Below are positions 18,106-28,688 of a DNA stretch of 64,000 nucleotides, in pieces. The position numbers and the translations under genes are program-made. Numbering within the stretch: the stretch's first letter is position 1; each line of letters starts with the position of its first letter. Origin of the DNA: Psychrobacter sp. Choline-02u-9 (GTDB lineage: Bacteria > Pseudomonadota > Gammaproteobacteria > Pseudomonadales > Moraxellaceae). Under the pieces are notes generated by a model. That model was given only the letters and a program-made list of their open reading frames with translations, was not told where the DNA came from and searched no databases. The stretch lies in NCBI RefSeq assembly GCF_002836505.1, contig NZ_PJBF01000043.1, positions 25,370-89,369 on the forward strand, written 5' to 3'.

Positions 18106-20265
18106 ATGGTATACCAAGGAAATCGCATCACGGTGACAATGCTAGAGGATGGCATCGCCAACATGCAGTACAACGCCGAAAATGAGAGCGTGAACAAATT
18201 TGATGCCGAAACCAACAAACAGTTTGGTGAAGCAGTTAGTGCGTTAGAAAAAGCCGACAACGTAAAAGGTCTTATCGTTACTTCAGCCAAAGGCGTGTTT
18301 ATCGCTGGTGCTGATATCACAGAATTCGTCGGTTCTTTCAAAAAATCAGAAAGCGAGATCAAAGATTGGGTCGTTCATGTTAATGACGCTTTCAATCGTT
18401 TTGAAGACCTACCATTCCCTAAAGTAGCTGCTATCAATGGCGCGGCGATGGGCGGCGGTTGTGAAATGACTTTGGTTTGTGAATACCGTGTCATGAGTGA
18501 CAAAGCCATCATCGGTTTGCCAGAAACTCAGCTAGGTATCTTCCCAGGTTTCGGCGGTACAGTTCGTAGTACGCGTATCATCGGTATCGATAACGCACTT
18601 GAGCTGATCGCGACTGGTAGCCCAAAGAAAGCATTGGCAGCATTGAAGCTAGGCTTGGTTGATGCAACGGTTCCTGCTGATGACTTGCAAGATGCAGCAA
18701 TTGACCTAGTCAAAAAATGTATCTCAGGTGAGCTTGATTGGAAAGCAAAACGTGAAGAAAAACTGGCTCCAGTTAAGCTAAACCAGCTTGAGCAAGCAAT
18801 GGCGTTCAACAGTGCCAAAGGTGCTATTTTCGCTAAAGCCAATCCTAAGCAATACCCAGCACCAGCAATCGCTATCGAAACGATTGAAAAGCACGTTAAT
18901 TTATCACGTGACAAAGCAATCGAAGTAGAAGCTGCTGGTTTTGCGAAAGCGGCTAAGACGCCACAAGCAGAGAGCTTGGTTGGTCTATTCTTAAACGATC
19001 AGCTAGTCAAAAAACTGGCCAAAAAACACAGCAAGCAAGCACACGACATCAGCGAAGCCGCTGTACTAGGCGCTGGTATCATGGGTGGCGGTATCGCTTA
19101 TCAAGCAGCCAGCAAAGGCTTGCCAATCATCATGAAAGATATCAAGTCTGAGCAATTAGACCTTGGTATGGGCGAAGCGAGCAAACTACTTGGCAAAATG
19201 GTAGAACGCGGCAAGATGACCCCAGCAAAAATGGGTGAAACGTTGAGCCGTATCCGTCCTACTTTGAACTACGGTGATTTTGCTGAGACTGATATCGTAA
19301 TCGAAGCGGTCGTAGAAAATCCAAACGTGAAGCGTGCGGTACTTAAAGAAGTAGAAGGCTTGGTAAAAGACGACTGTATCCTAGCGTCAAACACCTCGAC
19401 TATCTCTATTACGTTCCTAGCAGAAGCGCTTGAGCGTCCAGAAAACTTCGTTGGTATGCATTTCTTCAACCCAGTACATCGTATGCCACTCGTCGAAGTT
19501 ATCCGCGGTGAGAAATCATCTGAAGAAGCCATCGCGACTACCGTTGCACTTGCTTCTAAAATGGGTAAAGTGCCAGTAGTAGTTAACGACTGCCCAGGTT
19601 TCTTGGTAAACCGTGTATTGTTCCCATACTTTGGCGCGTTTGACTTGCTACTGAAGCAAGGTGCTGACTTTGCTCATGTCGATAAAGTTATGGAAAAATT
19701 CGGCTGGCCGATGGGCCCTGCATACCTAATCGACGTGGTCGGTCTAGATACAGGTGTACATGGCGCAGCAGTGATGGCTGATGGTTTCCCTGACCGCATG
19801 AAGCCTGATTATAAAGGTGCTATCCAGCATCTATATGACAATGAGCGTCTGGGTCAGAAAAACGGTATCGGTTTCTATAAGTACGAAATGGACAAGCGCG
19901 GTAAGCCAAAGAAAGTTGCTGATGAAGCCACTTACGAGTTGCTAAAAGCCACGACTGACAGCGAAAAGCAAACGTTTGACGATCAAGCAATCATTGATCG
20001 CACTATGATTGCCTTCTGCAACGAAACCGTTCGCTGCCTAGAAGACAACATCGTAAGCACACCAAGCGAGGCCGACATGGCGATGATTATGGGCGTAGGT
20101 TTCCCTCCATTCCGTGGTGGCCCTTGCCGTTATGTGGACCAAATGGGTCTAGATAACTACTTGGCACTATGTGAAAAATACGCACATCTTGGCAAAGCTT
20201 ATGAAGCGCCACAAAAGATTCGCGACATGGCAGCCGCAGGCGAGACTTTTTACGCAACAGCGTAA
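18106..20265 (+). CDS. fadB: Fatty acid oxidation complex alpha subunit FadB
   Basis: A 719-residue multifunctional beta-oxidation enzyme. The N-terminal enoyl-CoA hydratase/isomerase domain carries the oxyanion and catalytic residues Glu120 (GGGCE) and Glu140 ([16 protein letters not shown]). The 3-hydroxyacyl-CoA dehydrogenase domain starts near residue 320 with the NAD motif [12 protein letters not shown] and has [15 protein letters not shown] with the catalytic His. The length is near the E. coli enzyme (729). A strong AAAGGAG site precedes the ATG. It pairs with fadA 230 bases downstream to form the alpha2beta2 complex. Confidence 0.97.
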   Translation: MVYQGNRITVTMLEDGIANMQYNAENESVNKFDAETNKQFGEAVSALEKADNVKGLIVTSAKGVFIAGADITEFVGSFKKSESEIKDWVVHVNDAFNRFEDLPFPKVAAINGAAMGGGCEMTLVCEYRVMSDKAIIGLPETQLGIFPGFGGTVRSTRIIGIDNALELIATGSPKKALAALKLGLVDATVPADDLQDAAIDLVKKCISGELDWKAKREEKLAPVKLNQLEQAMAFNSAKGAIFAKANPKQYPAPAIAIETIEKHVNLSRDKAIEVEAAGFAKAAKTPQAESLVGLFLNDQLVKKLAKKHSKQAHDISEAAVLGAGIMGGGIAYQAASKGLPIIMKDIKSEQLDLGMGEASKLLGKMVERGKMTPAKMGETLSRIRPTLNYGDFAETDIVIEAVVENPNVKRAVLKEVEGLVKDDCILASNTSTISITFLAEALERPENFVGMHFFNPVHRMPLVEVIRGEKSSEEAIATTVALASKMGKVPVVVNDCPGFLVNRVLFPYFGAFDLLLKQGADFAHVDKVMEKFGWPMGPAYLIDVVGLDTGVHGAAVMADGFPDRMKPDYKGAIQHLYDNERLGQKNGIGFYKYEMDKRGKPKKVADEATYELLKATTDSEKQTFDDQAIIDRTMIAFCNETVRCLEDNIVSTPSEADMAMIMGVGFPPFRGGPCRYVDQMGLDNYLALCEKYAHLGKAYEAPQKIRDMAAAGETFYATA

Positions 20266-20293
20266 TAGTCAGTCATTACTAGGATGAAGTGCA

Positions 20294-20355
20294 GTACGTT
20301 TGCTATTTTGCATGAAAGCAATTGAGACATGAATCGTCTCCAATAGCGAACGTAC
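20294..20355 (+). ncRNA. Three-way-junction-like structured element between fadB and fadA
   Basis: The outer stem pairs GTACGTTTGCTATT (20294-20307) with AATAGCGAACGTAC (20342-20355): 14 base pairs with a single G-U wobble. Inside are two hairpins: TTGC/GCAA (20308-20321, loop ATGAAA) and GAGAC/GTCTC (20324-20340, loop ATGAATC). No T-run follows, so it is not an intrinsic terminator. A further imperfect hairpin follows around 20398-20435. It could be a cis-acting RNA, a processing or stability element, or a mobile palindromic repeat. Confidence 0.5.
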
Positions 20356-20450
20356 GATTATAGTTGGTTCAGTTTAATGCTAGTACGAGTAAATCAAGCG
20401 CAAATGTACCTATTGTACTTTGAGCGAGATTAACAAGGTAATAGTCGTAA

Positions 20451-21668
<1,218 letters not shown>

Positions 21669-21724
21669 TCTCATTTACATAAACAAGATTATTTGAACAC
21701 TCAATAAGTAGCTACTCGCTAACG

Positions 21725-21760
21725 AAAAACCTCTAGTCATAACGGCTAGAGGTTTTTTTA
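21725..21760 (+). terminator. fadA terminator
   Basis: AAAAACCTCTAG (21725-21736) and CTAGAGGTTTTTTT (21746-21759) form a 12-pair stem around a 9-base loop and end in a T-run. Confidence 0.95.
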
Positions 21761-21952
21761 TAGATCAAATTAATAGTTGGCCAGTTAGTAAATCATAGAG
21801 TCGAAAAACACAGTATCACGGTGATTAAAAATTATCTCCATTGACGCATTCATGAAACTATGACTAAATAAGAGGAAGATGAACCATGGCACTGTTTATG
21901 ATAATTCTAAAATAGTTTTAGTTGCAACTGTCAGCCGTACAAGGAGTGTACT

Positions 21953-22528
21953 ATGTCTACTATGATTAATGATCGCACCTATCGAATCGCTCGTGAGAAT
22001 ACCCAAGCAATGATTGTCGATGTGCAAGAGCGTTTAACGCCGCATATCTATGATCACGAAAATATCGTAAAAAAAACCGTTACCTTGATTAAAGGGCTGC
22101 AAGCGCTCAATATTCCAATCATGCTCAATGAACAATATAAAAAAGGATTGGGCGATACCTTACCAGAGCTGCGCGACGTACTCGAAGGAGACAATGCCAA
22201 GAGCTTTGAAAAGGTCACCTTTAGTGCCTGCGACAACAATGATTCATGGCACCATCTAGCGCAGCAGAACCGTAGTACTGTTCTGCTCTTTGGTGCTGAA
22301 GCTCATGTCTGTATCATGCAAACGGCACTGGATTTATTGGATAATGGTATGCAGCCTGTCATTATTGGGGATGCGGTGGGTTCTCGTTTTCCTTATGACA
22401 AAAAGCAAGCAATTCGCCGTATTCGCCGTGCAGGTGGGGTAATCAGCACTGTTGAATCAATCTTATTTGAGCTGTGCCGTAGCAGTGAAGATCCTGCGTT
22501 TAAAACCATTATTAATTTGATTAAGTAG
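21953..22528 (+). CDS. Isochorismatase-family cysteine hydrolase
   Basis: A 191-residue hydrolase of the isochorismatase/YcaC fold. The catalytic triad is visible as Asp23 (IVDVQERL), a Lys in FEKVTFSA (about residue 83) and Cys in EAHVCIMQTALDLL (about residue 119). The substrate cannot be told; relatives include YcaC-like amidases. AAGGAG precedes the ATG with good spacing. It stands alone between terminators of fadA and its own terminator. Confidence 0.88.
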   Translation: MSTMINDRTYRIARENTQAMIVDVQERLTPHIYDHENIVKKTVTLIKGLQALNIPIMLNEQYKKGLGDTLPELRDVLEGDNAKSFEKVTFSACDNNDSWHHLAQQNRSTVLLFGAEAHVCIMQTALDLLDNGMQPVIIGDAVGSRFPYDKKQAIRRIRRAGGVISTVESILFELCRSSEDPAFKTIINLIK

Positions 22529-22605
22529 GTGGTTAATATTTAGGTGCTTAAGGACTTGGATAAATAGGGACTCAATTTGACCATTTATTTTCTAATTTAT
22601 AATAG

Positions 22606-22638
22606 ATAGCGCTTGGTAAAATAAGCGCTATTTTTTTG
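22606..22638 (+). terminator. Terminator of the isochorismatase-family gene
   Basis: ATAGCGCTT (22606-22614) and AAGCGCTAT (22623-22631) with an 8-base loop, followed by seven T. Confidence 0.93.
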
Positions 22639-22767
22639 ACAACGGTAATAGTCTTTTAACCATTGTTAGATATCAAACTAACTATAATATCTTGAACAAT
22701 GAAACTTAAAATCGCCAGAACTCATAAATATTTAAAACCAATAACTAGAGAAAACCAGAGAAAATCA

Positions 22768-23397
22768 ATGTCGCAAGCCAGCTCTATATCACTCACTAAT
22801 TCCAAATCTACTTCACATATCGACATCGACGATGTCACTCATTTCTTATTGGAGTTAGATGCGCTCAAGCGCGTGAGTCGCCGCAGCTATGTGACACAGA
22901 CTACTCGTAAAGAAAACTCTGCCGAACATTCTTGGCATTTAGCGATGGCCTGTTGGTCGATTGCTGAATTATTTGCACTAGACGTCAATCATGAAAAATT
23001 GCTGAAGATGGCATTGGTTCATGATTTGGGTGAGATTGATGCGGGGGATACTTTTTTATATGCTGATACGCGTACTGATGCACACGTCGAAGAGCGTGCA
23101 GGCATTGCCAGATTGCAACGTGAGCGAGGCAATGGCATTAGTGATTTAAGCGAAGTTTGGGAAGCGCAGGAAACAGGAAGTAGCAAAGAGAGTCAGTTAC
23201 TCAGAGTGGTCGATCGCTTATTGCCGTTTTTACTCAATCTAAATACCGATGGTAAAACATGGATTGAGCTTGGTGTTACGCGCTCGCAGGTGGCGGGTGC
23301 GCATGCATTTATCGAAGACAGCTTTCCTCCTATTCATGATTGGCTCTCACATAATATTGCATACGCAGCTCAGCAAGGCTGGCTGATTGATGCGTAA
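22768..23397 (+). CDS. HD-domain phosphohydrolase (YfbR/HDDC2-like)
   Basis: A 209-residue metal-dependent phosphohydrolase. The HD superfamily residues are clear: the first His in ENSAEHSWHLAM (about residues 51-62), then the LVHDLGEIDAGD block (about 88-99) and a later RVVDRLLPF Asp. Relatives such as YfbR act as 5'-deoxynucleotidases; the precise substrate is not proven. I start at 22768, where AGAGAAA precedes the ATG; an ATG at 22699 would add 23 poorly conserved residues. Convergent with psd. Confidence 0.85.
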   Translation: MSQASSISLTNSKSTSHIDIDDVTHFLLELDALKRVSRRSYVTQTTRKENSAEHSWHLAMACWSIAELFALDVNHEKLLKMALVHDLGEIDAGDTFLYADTRTDAHVEERAGIARLQRERGNGISDLSEVWEAQETGSSKESQLLRVVDRLLPFLLNLNTDGKTWIELGVTRSQVAGAHAFIEDSFPPIHDWLSHNIAYAAQQGWLIDA

Positions 23398-23420
23398 ATC
23401 TGCATAAGTAGCAGGCATAA

Positions 23421-23462
23421 AAAAAGCCCAATTAAGCTTTATGATTCACGCTTAACTGGGCT
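23421..23462 (-). terminator. Terminator between the HD gene and psd
   Basis: AGCCCAATTAAGC (23425-23437) and GCTTAACTGGGCT (23450-23462) form a 13-base stem with one mismatch. The T-run lies on the minus strand, so it chiefly ends psd transcription. Confidence 0.88.
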
Positions 23463-23491
23463 GATATTTTCAGTACTCTTATACAGGCGTG

Positions 23492-24328
23492 TTATTGAGC
23501 GTTCGCCATTCCTAGCAATTGACCCATTTGCACGACGCTATTGGCTTGCATACTATCTAGCCAGTCAGCCTTCGCTGCTTTTGGTAATACCACGATAGCC
23601 GTTGAGCCTAGATAGAAGCGTCCAAGCTCTTCGCCTGCTGCAAACTGCATGTCATGATCAGACTCGAATATGTCGTCAGTACGAGCAATCTTGCCAGTGG
23701 CGACAGTTTCAATACCAGCGACGATCATAGCACCAACCATCACGACAGCTGCTTTGCCGTACTTGGTATCAAACATACAGACCAGACGCTCATTACGCGC
23801 AAACAAGTCTGGCACGTTAGCCGCCGTAGTATTGTTGACCGAAAATAGCGTGCCAGGTACATAGCGAGTCTTGGTCAATGTGCCAGTAAACGGCATATGC
23901 ACACGGTGATAATTGCTAGGTGCTAAGTAGATAGTTGCAAAACTACCATCAGCAAAATAACTGCCATCTTCACTATCAGCAAGCAATTGGCCGACATCAT
24001 AGTGACGACCTTTTGCCTGTAGCAGTTTGTGATCTTCGATTTGTCCTAGCTGAGAGATAATACCGTCCGCAGGGCTCACGATACCGTTTGCCGTGGCGTC
24101 GATAGTACGAGCATCTTCTTTTAACTCGCGGGTAAAAAAGTCATTAAAACTTTCATAAGCGTTAAGGCTTTGGCGTTCGTACTCGTCTAAGCTGATATTA
24201 TAAGCTTTAGCAAAGCTACGAATAAAGGTGCGTTTGACATAAGGATGACGACTGGCGGCCAAACGTCCAGCGACTTTACTGAGCTTTTGCTGCGGCACAA
24301 GCTGTTGTAAGGTGGTAAATACATTCAT
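23492..24328 (-). CDS. psd: Phosphatidylserine decarboxylase proenzyme
   Basis: A 278-residue inner-membrane enzyme that makes phosphatidylethanolamine from phosphatidylserine. It self-cleaves at the LGST motif (LGSTAIVV near the C-terminus) to create a pyruvoyl group. Other marks are FNDFFTRELK, IVSPADGII with the catalytic Asp, and YLAPSNYHRVHMP with the conserved His. I start at the ATG at 24328, where the product aligns with E. coli Psd; an upstream ATG at 24385 would add 19 residues. Divergent from dtd. Confidence 0.95.
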   Translation of the reverse strand: MNVFTTLQQLVPQQKLSKVAGRLAASRHPYVKRTFIRSFAKAYNISLDEYERQSLNAYESFNDFFTRELKEDARTIDATANGIVSPADGIISQLGQIEDHKLLQAKGRHYDVGQLLADSEDGSYFADGSFATIYLAPSNYHRVHMPFTGTLTKTRYVPGTLFSVNNTTAANVPDLFARNERLVCMFDTKYGKAAVVMVGAMIVAGIETVATGKIARTDDIFESDHDMQFAAGEELGRFYLGSTAIVVLPKAAKADWLDSMQANSVVQMGQLLGMANAQ

Positions 24329-24602
24329 AATAAGGCTACCAAAATAAGGTGTAATGTAATAGGGGCGTGTTGGAAATTCGACCATGGCACTGACAGTGGC
24401 TAAAATTGCGCCATACTACGTTGTAAATCTAGATAAGGCATGAGCATTATCGTCGTTTGACGCCTTGTCTGGAACAGTTTTAGCGATCCGCAGTACCTAT
24501 TTGTGAATATCAAACACGCCCTAATAATAGTTAAGTTAATGACGGTATTTTATCATGGACAGCATATTATTGTATGGCCATAATCTGTTAAGGAATTAGT
24601 AA

Positions 24603-25055
24603 ATGAAAGCACTCATACAGCGGGTGAAGCACGCTAGTGTGGTCGTCGATCAACAGTGTATTGGTGAGATTGAGCATGGAGTATTGGCATATATTGGCTT
24701 AGGGCATGAAGACGATTTCGCCGCTGCACAGCGTATGATTGACAAAATACTGACTTATCGCATTTTTGAAAATGACGAAGATCCGGCCAAATTTGGTAAA
24801 CTGGATAAAAACGTTCAGCAGATTGGTGGTGGGCTATTATTGGTCTCGCAATTTACCTTGATGGCAAAAACAGACAAAGGTCGCCGTCCAGACTTTGGTG
24901 GTGCGATGGCACCTGCTGCGGCGCAAGCATTATTTGAACAACTGGTCGATTATGCCAAAACTAAGCACCCGAACGTGGCAACTGGTCAGTTTGGTGCGGA
25001 TATGCAAGTGTCGAGTGTCAATGATGGGCCGCTTAATTTTTTACTAGAAATCTGA
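24603..25055 (+). CDS. dtd: D-aminoacyl-tRNA deacylase
   Basis: A 150-residue homodimeric enzyme that removes D-amino acids (and glycine) mischarged on tRNA. The SQFTLMAKTDKGRRPDF motif is complete, and the Gly-cis-Pro active-site motif is NDGPLN (residues 140-145). The usual form is NxGPxT, so the final Thr is replaced by Asn145. Length is normal. AAGGAA precedes the ATG. The downstream gap holds the Pho box of phoB. Confidence 0.94.
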   Translation: MKALIQRVKHASVVVDQQCIGEIEHGVLAYIGLGHEDDFAAAQRMIDKILTYRIFENDEDPAKFGKLDKNVQQIGGGLLLVSQFTLMAKTDKGRRPDFGGAMAPAAAQALFEQLVDYAKTKHPNVATGQFGADMQVSSVNDGPLNFLLEI

Positions 25056-25062
25056 TTTTAGA

Positions 25063-25080
25063 GTGTCATCAAGCTGTCAT
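25063..25080 (+). promoter_or_regulatory. Pho box upstream of phoB
   Basis: GTGTCATCAAGCTGTCAT is an 18-base direct repeat of TGTCAT with 11-base period, very close to the E. coli Pho box (CTGTCATAAATCTGTCAT). It is about 90 bases before the phoB start and indicates PhoB autoregulation. Confidence 0.85.
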
Positions 25081-25167
25081 AATTAATCCGTTTAATAGGT
25101 AGAGACTGGTGAGTATATATCGCCTTTTTAAATGCTAGATTTTGTCCGCTAACACCGAGAATGTCCT

Positions 25168-25872
25168 ATGTATAATGAGCAAATTTTGATTGTTGAAGAT
25201 GAGCCTGCGATTCGTGAAATGGTTGTCATGACGCTAGAGATGGCTGGGTTTGATAGCTTGCAAGCGGCAGATGTGTCAGAGGCGCATCAGCAAGTGGTAG
25301 ATCATAGACCATCACTGATACTGTTAGATTGGATGTTGCCGGGTGACAAGAGCGGTGTGGATTTTTGTCGTATGCTCAAAAATGATGAACTACTCTCTGA
25401 AATACCAGTCATTATGCTAACGGCAAAAAGTGAAGAAGACAGTAAGGTGCATGGTCTTGATGCAGGCGCAGATGATTATATGACCAAGCCTTTTTCGACT
25501 CGTGAGCTGATTTCTAGAATCAAAGCCGTACTACGCCGCAGTAGTGCTATGAGTAGCGATAAACCTATCGAAATTGGACAGTTAAGTCTAGATACCAAGA
25601 GTCAGCGTGTGACAGCTGCAGGTAAAATCGTTGATGTTGGGCCCACAGAGTATCGCCTATTGGCATTTTTTATGAGTCACCCTGAGCGCGCCTATACACG
25701 AACGCAGCTACTCGATCAGGTATGGGGCGGCAATGTATATATCGAAGACCGAACCATCGATGTGCATATCAAACGTCTACGTAAATTACTGCGACCTTAT
25801 GACTGTGATACATTGATACAGACGGTACGTGGAACAGGCTACCGATTTTCTAGCCTGATTGAGCCAAGTTAA
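25168..25872 (+). CDS. phoB: Phosphate regulon response regulator PhoB
   Basis: A 234-residue OmpR-family regulator. The receiver domain has acidic residues VEDEP, phospho-acceptor Asp54 (LLDWMLPG), and Lys107 (TKPFS); the C-terminal winged helix has YTRTQLLDQVWGGNVYIEDRTIDVHIKRLRKLL and ends with VRGTGYRF. Identity as PhoB rather than another OmpR-type regulator rests on the strong match of the whole chain, the Pho box upstream and phoR downstream (58 bases). Confidence 0.95.
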   Translation: MYNEQILIVEDEPAIREMVVMTLEMAGFDSLQAADVSEAHQQVVDHRPSLILLDWMLPGDKSGVDFCRMLKNDELLSEIPVIMLTAKSEEDSKVHGLDAGADDYMTKPFSTRELISRIKAVLRRSSAMSSDKPIEIGQLSLDTKSQRVTAAGKIVDVGPTEYRLLAFFMSHPERAYTRTQLLDQVWGGNVYIEDRTIDVHIKRLRKLLRPYDCDTLIQTVRGTGYRFSSLIEPS

Positions 25873-25930
25873 TCTTGTACAAATAATGCCGCAGCAATAT
25901 AAAGGCAGCGGATAGTGGTAAGGATAAAAA

Positions 25931-27022
25931 ATGGACAAGATAGCGCCAGCACAACGTGAGCAATCAGCTCTATTAGAGCAAATATCTACTCAAAGTACAG
26001 CGGAGCAACTCAAAAAAATCGGCAGTGCACTACGAGCCTTGCGCGATGCAGTGATTTTGCTCAACAACAATGATGGTCTGGAATGGTGGAATCAGGCAGC
26101 ACAAGACTTATTGCTGCTACAGCCAGAAGATAAAGGTCAAAATATTTTTGACTTTATCACTGTACCTGAGTTCCGCCAGTATTATGAAGGTACAACGATA
26201 CCTAACGATGGCGTCCATATAGAATCATGGCGAGATCCTAGTCGCTACTTAAAGTGTGAACTGACCCCTTTCGGTGATGAAAAACTGCTGTTTGTATATG
26301 ATGTGACCCGCTTGCGGCACTTAGAGCAAATGCGTCAGGATTTTGTCGCAAATGTCTCGCATGAGCTTAGAACACCATTGACGGTAATGATGGGCTACCT
26401 AGAAAATTTCTCCGATCAGCCAGATATGCCGCCGCAATGGCGTCGTGGTTTTGAGCTGATGACCCAGCAAACAGCCCGTATGAACAGAATTGTGAACGAC
26501 TTACTGCTATTGTCTAAGATTGAAATCGAAGAGTCACACGAGCTGCATTACATAGATATGACTAAGCTACTGACCAATATCTATGACGATGCACAGGCCT
26601 ACAACCAAGCGTACAAACACATCATTCATTTGCATATAGATACGTATGATGGGCTGTACGGGTCAGAGATGTACTTGAATAGTGCGCTATCCAATCTAGT
26701 AATCAATGCGATCAAATATACGCCAAAGGGTGGCAATATCACTATCAGCTGGACAAGGACGTCTGATGGCTGCCGTTTCGCGGTCGAAGATGATGGGATC
26801 GGTATTGCGTCAGAGCATATCGCCCGTTTGACAGAGCGTTTCTATCGTATCGACAAAGGTCGTAGCCGTGCAACAGGTGGTACGGGGTTGGGATTAGCGA
26901 TTGTAAAACACGTACTGCACCAGCACGAAGCGCAATTGCAAATCGATTCAGTAGAAGGGGAAGGGTCGACATTTAGTGTGGTATTTCCTTCAAACTACGT
27001 CAGATCCGTCACAGCCAATTAA
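25931..27022 (+). CDS. phoR: Phosphate sensor histidine kinase PhoR without membrane anchor
   Basis: A 363-residue kinase for PhoB. It has a PAS-like domain (about residues 28-128), the dimerisation/phospho-acceptor helix FVANVSHELRTPLTVMMGYLE with His144, and a HATPase domain (NLVINAIKYTPKGG, DDGIGI, GGTGLGLAIVKHVL). E. coli-type PhoR is about 430 residues and begins with two membrane helices. Here there is no hydrophobic segment at all, and only 58 bases separate it from phoB, so no missing upstream exon-like piece is hidden. The ribosome site AAGGAT precedes the ATG. It is apparently a soluble PhoR. Confidence 0.92.
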   Translation: MDKIAPAQREQSALLEQISTQSTAEQLKKIGSALRALRDAVILLNNNDGLEWWNQAAQDLLLLQPEDKGQNIFDFITVPEFRQYYEGTTIPNDGVHIESWRDPSRYLKCELTPFGDEKLLFVYDVTRLRHLEQMRQDFVANVSHELRTPLTVMMGYLENFSDQPDMPPQWRRGFELMTQQTARMNRIVNDLLLLSKIEIEESHELHYIDMTKLLTNIYDDAQAYNQAYKHIIHLHIDTYDGLYGSEMYLNSALSNLVINAIKYTPKGGNITISWTRTSDGCRFAVEDDGIGIASEHIARLTERFYRIDKGRSRATGGTGLGLAIVKHVLHQHEAQLQIDSVEGEGSTFSVVFPSNYVRSVTAN

Positions 27023-27129
27023 TATAATTTCTGGCTTATATTAGCGTTGGTTTTTCGGCTTCGATCTTTTGGTTAATACAAACTTAGCACTACTTCAAAT
27101 TAGGTTAACGACATACCTTTCTGTATTCG

Positions 27130-27747
27130 CTAATCCTTTTGCAAAAGTGGATAAGGGTTGACCGCACTGCCATTAATATAGATACCATAGTGTACATGTG
27201 TCGGTGTTCCTTTTGCATTACCGCTATCACCCACATAACCTATCACGTCGCCCTGATTGACCCAGTCATTGGGGGAGATGTCAGCATAGTCCTCTAGATG
27301 AGCGTAGTAATGTCCTGCGCCACCAGGCCCTACCACCACGACTACGCGCCCACCTAATGTGTTCTCACCAACTTTGCTTACTACGCCTTGTGTGGTCGAC
27401 TGCACAGGAGTGTTGCGCGGCGCAAAGATATCGATGCCTTCGTGGGAGCGGCCTTGGCTACGTGCCGCGCCCCAAGTGTCTGTCAGGTTTCGTTCTGGTA
27501 GTGGACTGGGCAAGCTGTTTTCGGTCGGCAGTTCTTGTTGCAATAGACTCAATTGCTGCCATTTGGCAACCACAAATGACTGCGTCTGTTGGCTAATACT
27601 AGGTAGTAGCTTATCGAAGACAAATAACAGTGCTAGCAATACGATAGCCTTAATCAATAGGCTTATTAAACGACTAAAAAAAGAAGGTCTGGGAGGCTGG
27701 TTATTTCCATCTGCTAGCATTGATGTCTCATATATATTTGATGTCAT
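27130..27747 (-). CDS. M23 family metallopeptidase (membrane anchored)
   Basis: A LytM/lysostaphin-type peptidoglycan endopeptidase. A single N-terminal hydrophobic segment ([15 protein letters not shown]) anchors it in the inner membrane with the catalytic part outside. Zinc ligands are visible as SHEGIDIF (HxxxD) and THVHYGI (HxH), with the GxVxxVG strand pattern between. The start is uncertain: an ATG at 27747 (MTSNIYETS) is given, but one at 27720 or a longer form from 27852 is possible, since no strong ribosome site marks any. Divergent from exoX. Confidence 0.82.
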   Translation of the reverse strand: MTSNIYETSMLADGNNQPPRPSFFSRLISLLIKAIVLLALLFVFDKLLPSISQQTQSFVVAKWQQLSLLQQELPTENSLPSPLPERNLTDTWGAARSQGRSHEGIDIFAPRNTPVQSTTQGVVSKVGENTLGGRVVVVVGPGGAGHYYAHLEDYADISPNDWVNQGDVIGYVGDSGNAKGTPTHVHYGIYINGSAVNPYPLLQKD

Positions 27748-27917
27748 TTGAGTTTTGATTATAAAAGCTTCGTCTAACAACGTATGTATCGCATTGTTAT
27801 CTATCGTTTTTACCCCCATAGATATTCTTATGGTTAAGAATATAGACAGCAAATACAGTTTTATCTACTTAACATTTCTGCTGAGCATAGACAGTTGCTA
27901 CTGATGGTTAATACTTT

Positions 27918-28640
27918 ATGAATGATGCTTTTAAGCCTACTGATATTTCTGCCACGCGCGAAACAGCGCTGGTTATCGATACCGAAACAGATCAGGGCAG
28001 TGATCCCAGACCTATCCAAGTTGCTACTATCAATGTAGCAACTGGTTTTGAGTGGATGAAATACTTTAATAGTGGTCGATCTATTTCACCTATTGTCATA
28101 AAGGTGCATGGTATTACCGATGATGATGTAGCTGGTCTTGAGCGTTTTGAGCTGGATCAGTTTGAGCTGCCAGAGTATTTGATTGGTCATAATGTACGCT
28201 TTGATTGGCGAGTGATTGGCAGTCCTTCTGCTAAGCTGATTTGTACAGTGAGACTTGCGCGGGCAGCCTTTCCAGAATGGCGTGCTTACGGTCAATCTAA
28301 GTGTATCGAGCAGCTGTTGGGCAAGGGTGAGGCGAGTGCAATGACAATTGCCGCTCATGACGCGCTTGGCGATGCTCGAATGTGTTATTTGCTGTATCAA
28401 GCATGCTGCGAGCGTCTAGAGATTGCGCCGACAGATTTTGCAGCGGCACATGCTATCTCTAATAAAGCGACCCCTGTGAGCAAGATGCCGTTTGGTAAGC
28501 ATAAAGGCAAACCGATCAAAGATGTGCCCATCAGCTATGTTAAATGGATGATAGGCAATATTCATAATATGCAGCCTTCGCTGTATTCGGCACTGACTAA
28601 ACGTTTACAGCTAGAAGAAGCGGAAAACGCGGAAAAGTAA
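27918..28640 (+). CDS. exoX: Exodeoxyribonuclease X-like 3'-5' exonuclease
   Basis: A 240-residue DEDDh exonuclease. Acidic motifs are VIDTETD (about residue 21), HNVRFDWRV and AHDALGDARMC with the catalytic His-Asp pair. The C-terminal part, PFGKHKGKPIKDVPISYVKWMIGNI, is the same small domain found at the end of E. coli ExoX (FGKYRGK..YLRWLF), which supports that name. Role: trimming of DNA ends in repair and mismatch correction. The start ATG lacks a strong ribosome site. Confidence 0.85.
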   Translation: MNDAFKPTDISATRETALVIDTETDQGSDPRPIQVATINVATGFEWMKYFNSGRSISPIVIKVHGITDDDVAGLERFELDQFELPEYLIGHNVRFDWRVIGSPSAKLICTVRLARAAFPEWRAYGQSKCIEQLLGKGEASAMTIAAHDALGDARMCYLLYQACCERLEIAPTDFAAAHAISNKATPVSKMPFGKHKGKPIKDVPISYVKWMIGNIHNMQPSLYSALTKRLQLEEAENAEK

Positions 28641-28688
28641 TCTAAGTTATCATAGGTCTGCTATGTAAGGTGCGACATGGTGCTAAGC

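Noticed and set aside
18528..18914. 128-codon minus-strand ORF inside fadB
   Set aside because: Shadow frame of a conserved gene.
24361..24522. Distant inverted repeat GGGCGTGTT and AACACGCCC around the psd-dtd gap
   Set aside because: Arms are about 140 bases apart with no supporting structure; likely chance.
27359..27751. 130-codon plus-strand ORF antisense to the M23 peptidase
   Set aside because: The M23 frame has clear zinc motifs; the opposite frame has no domain.
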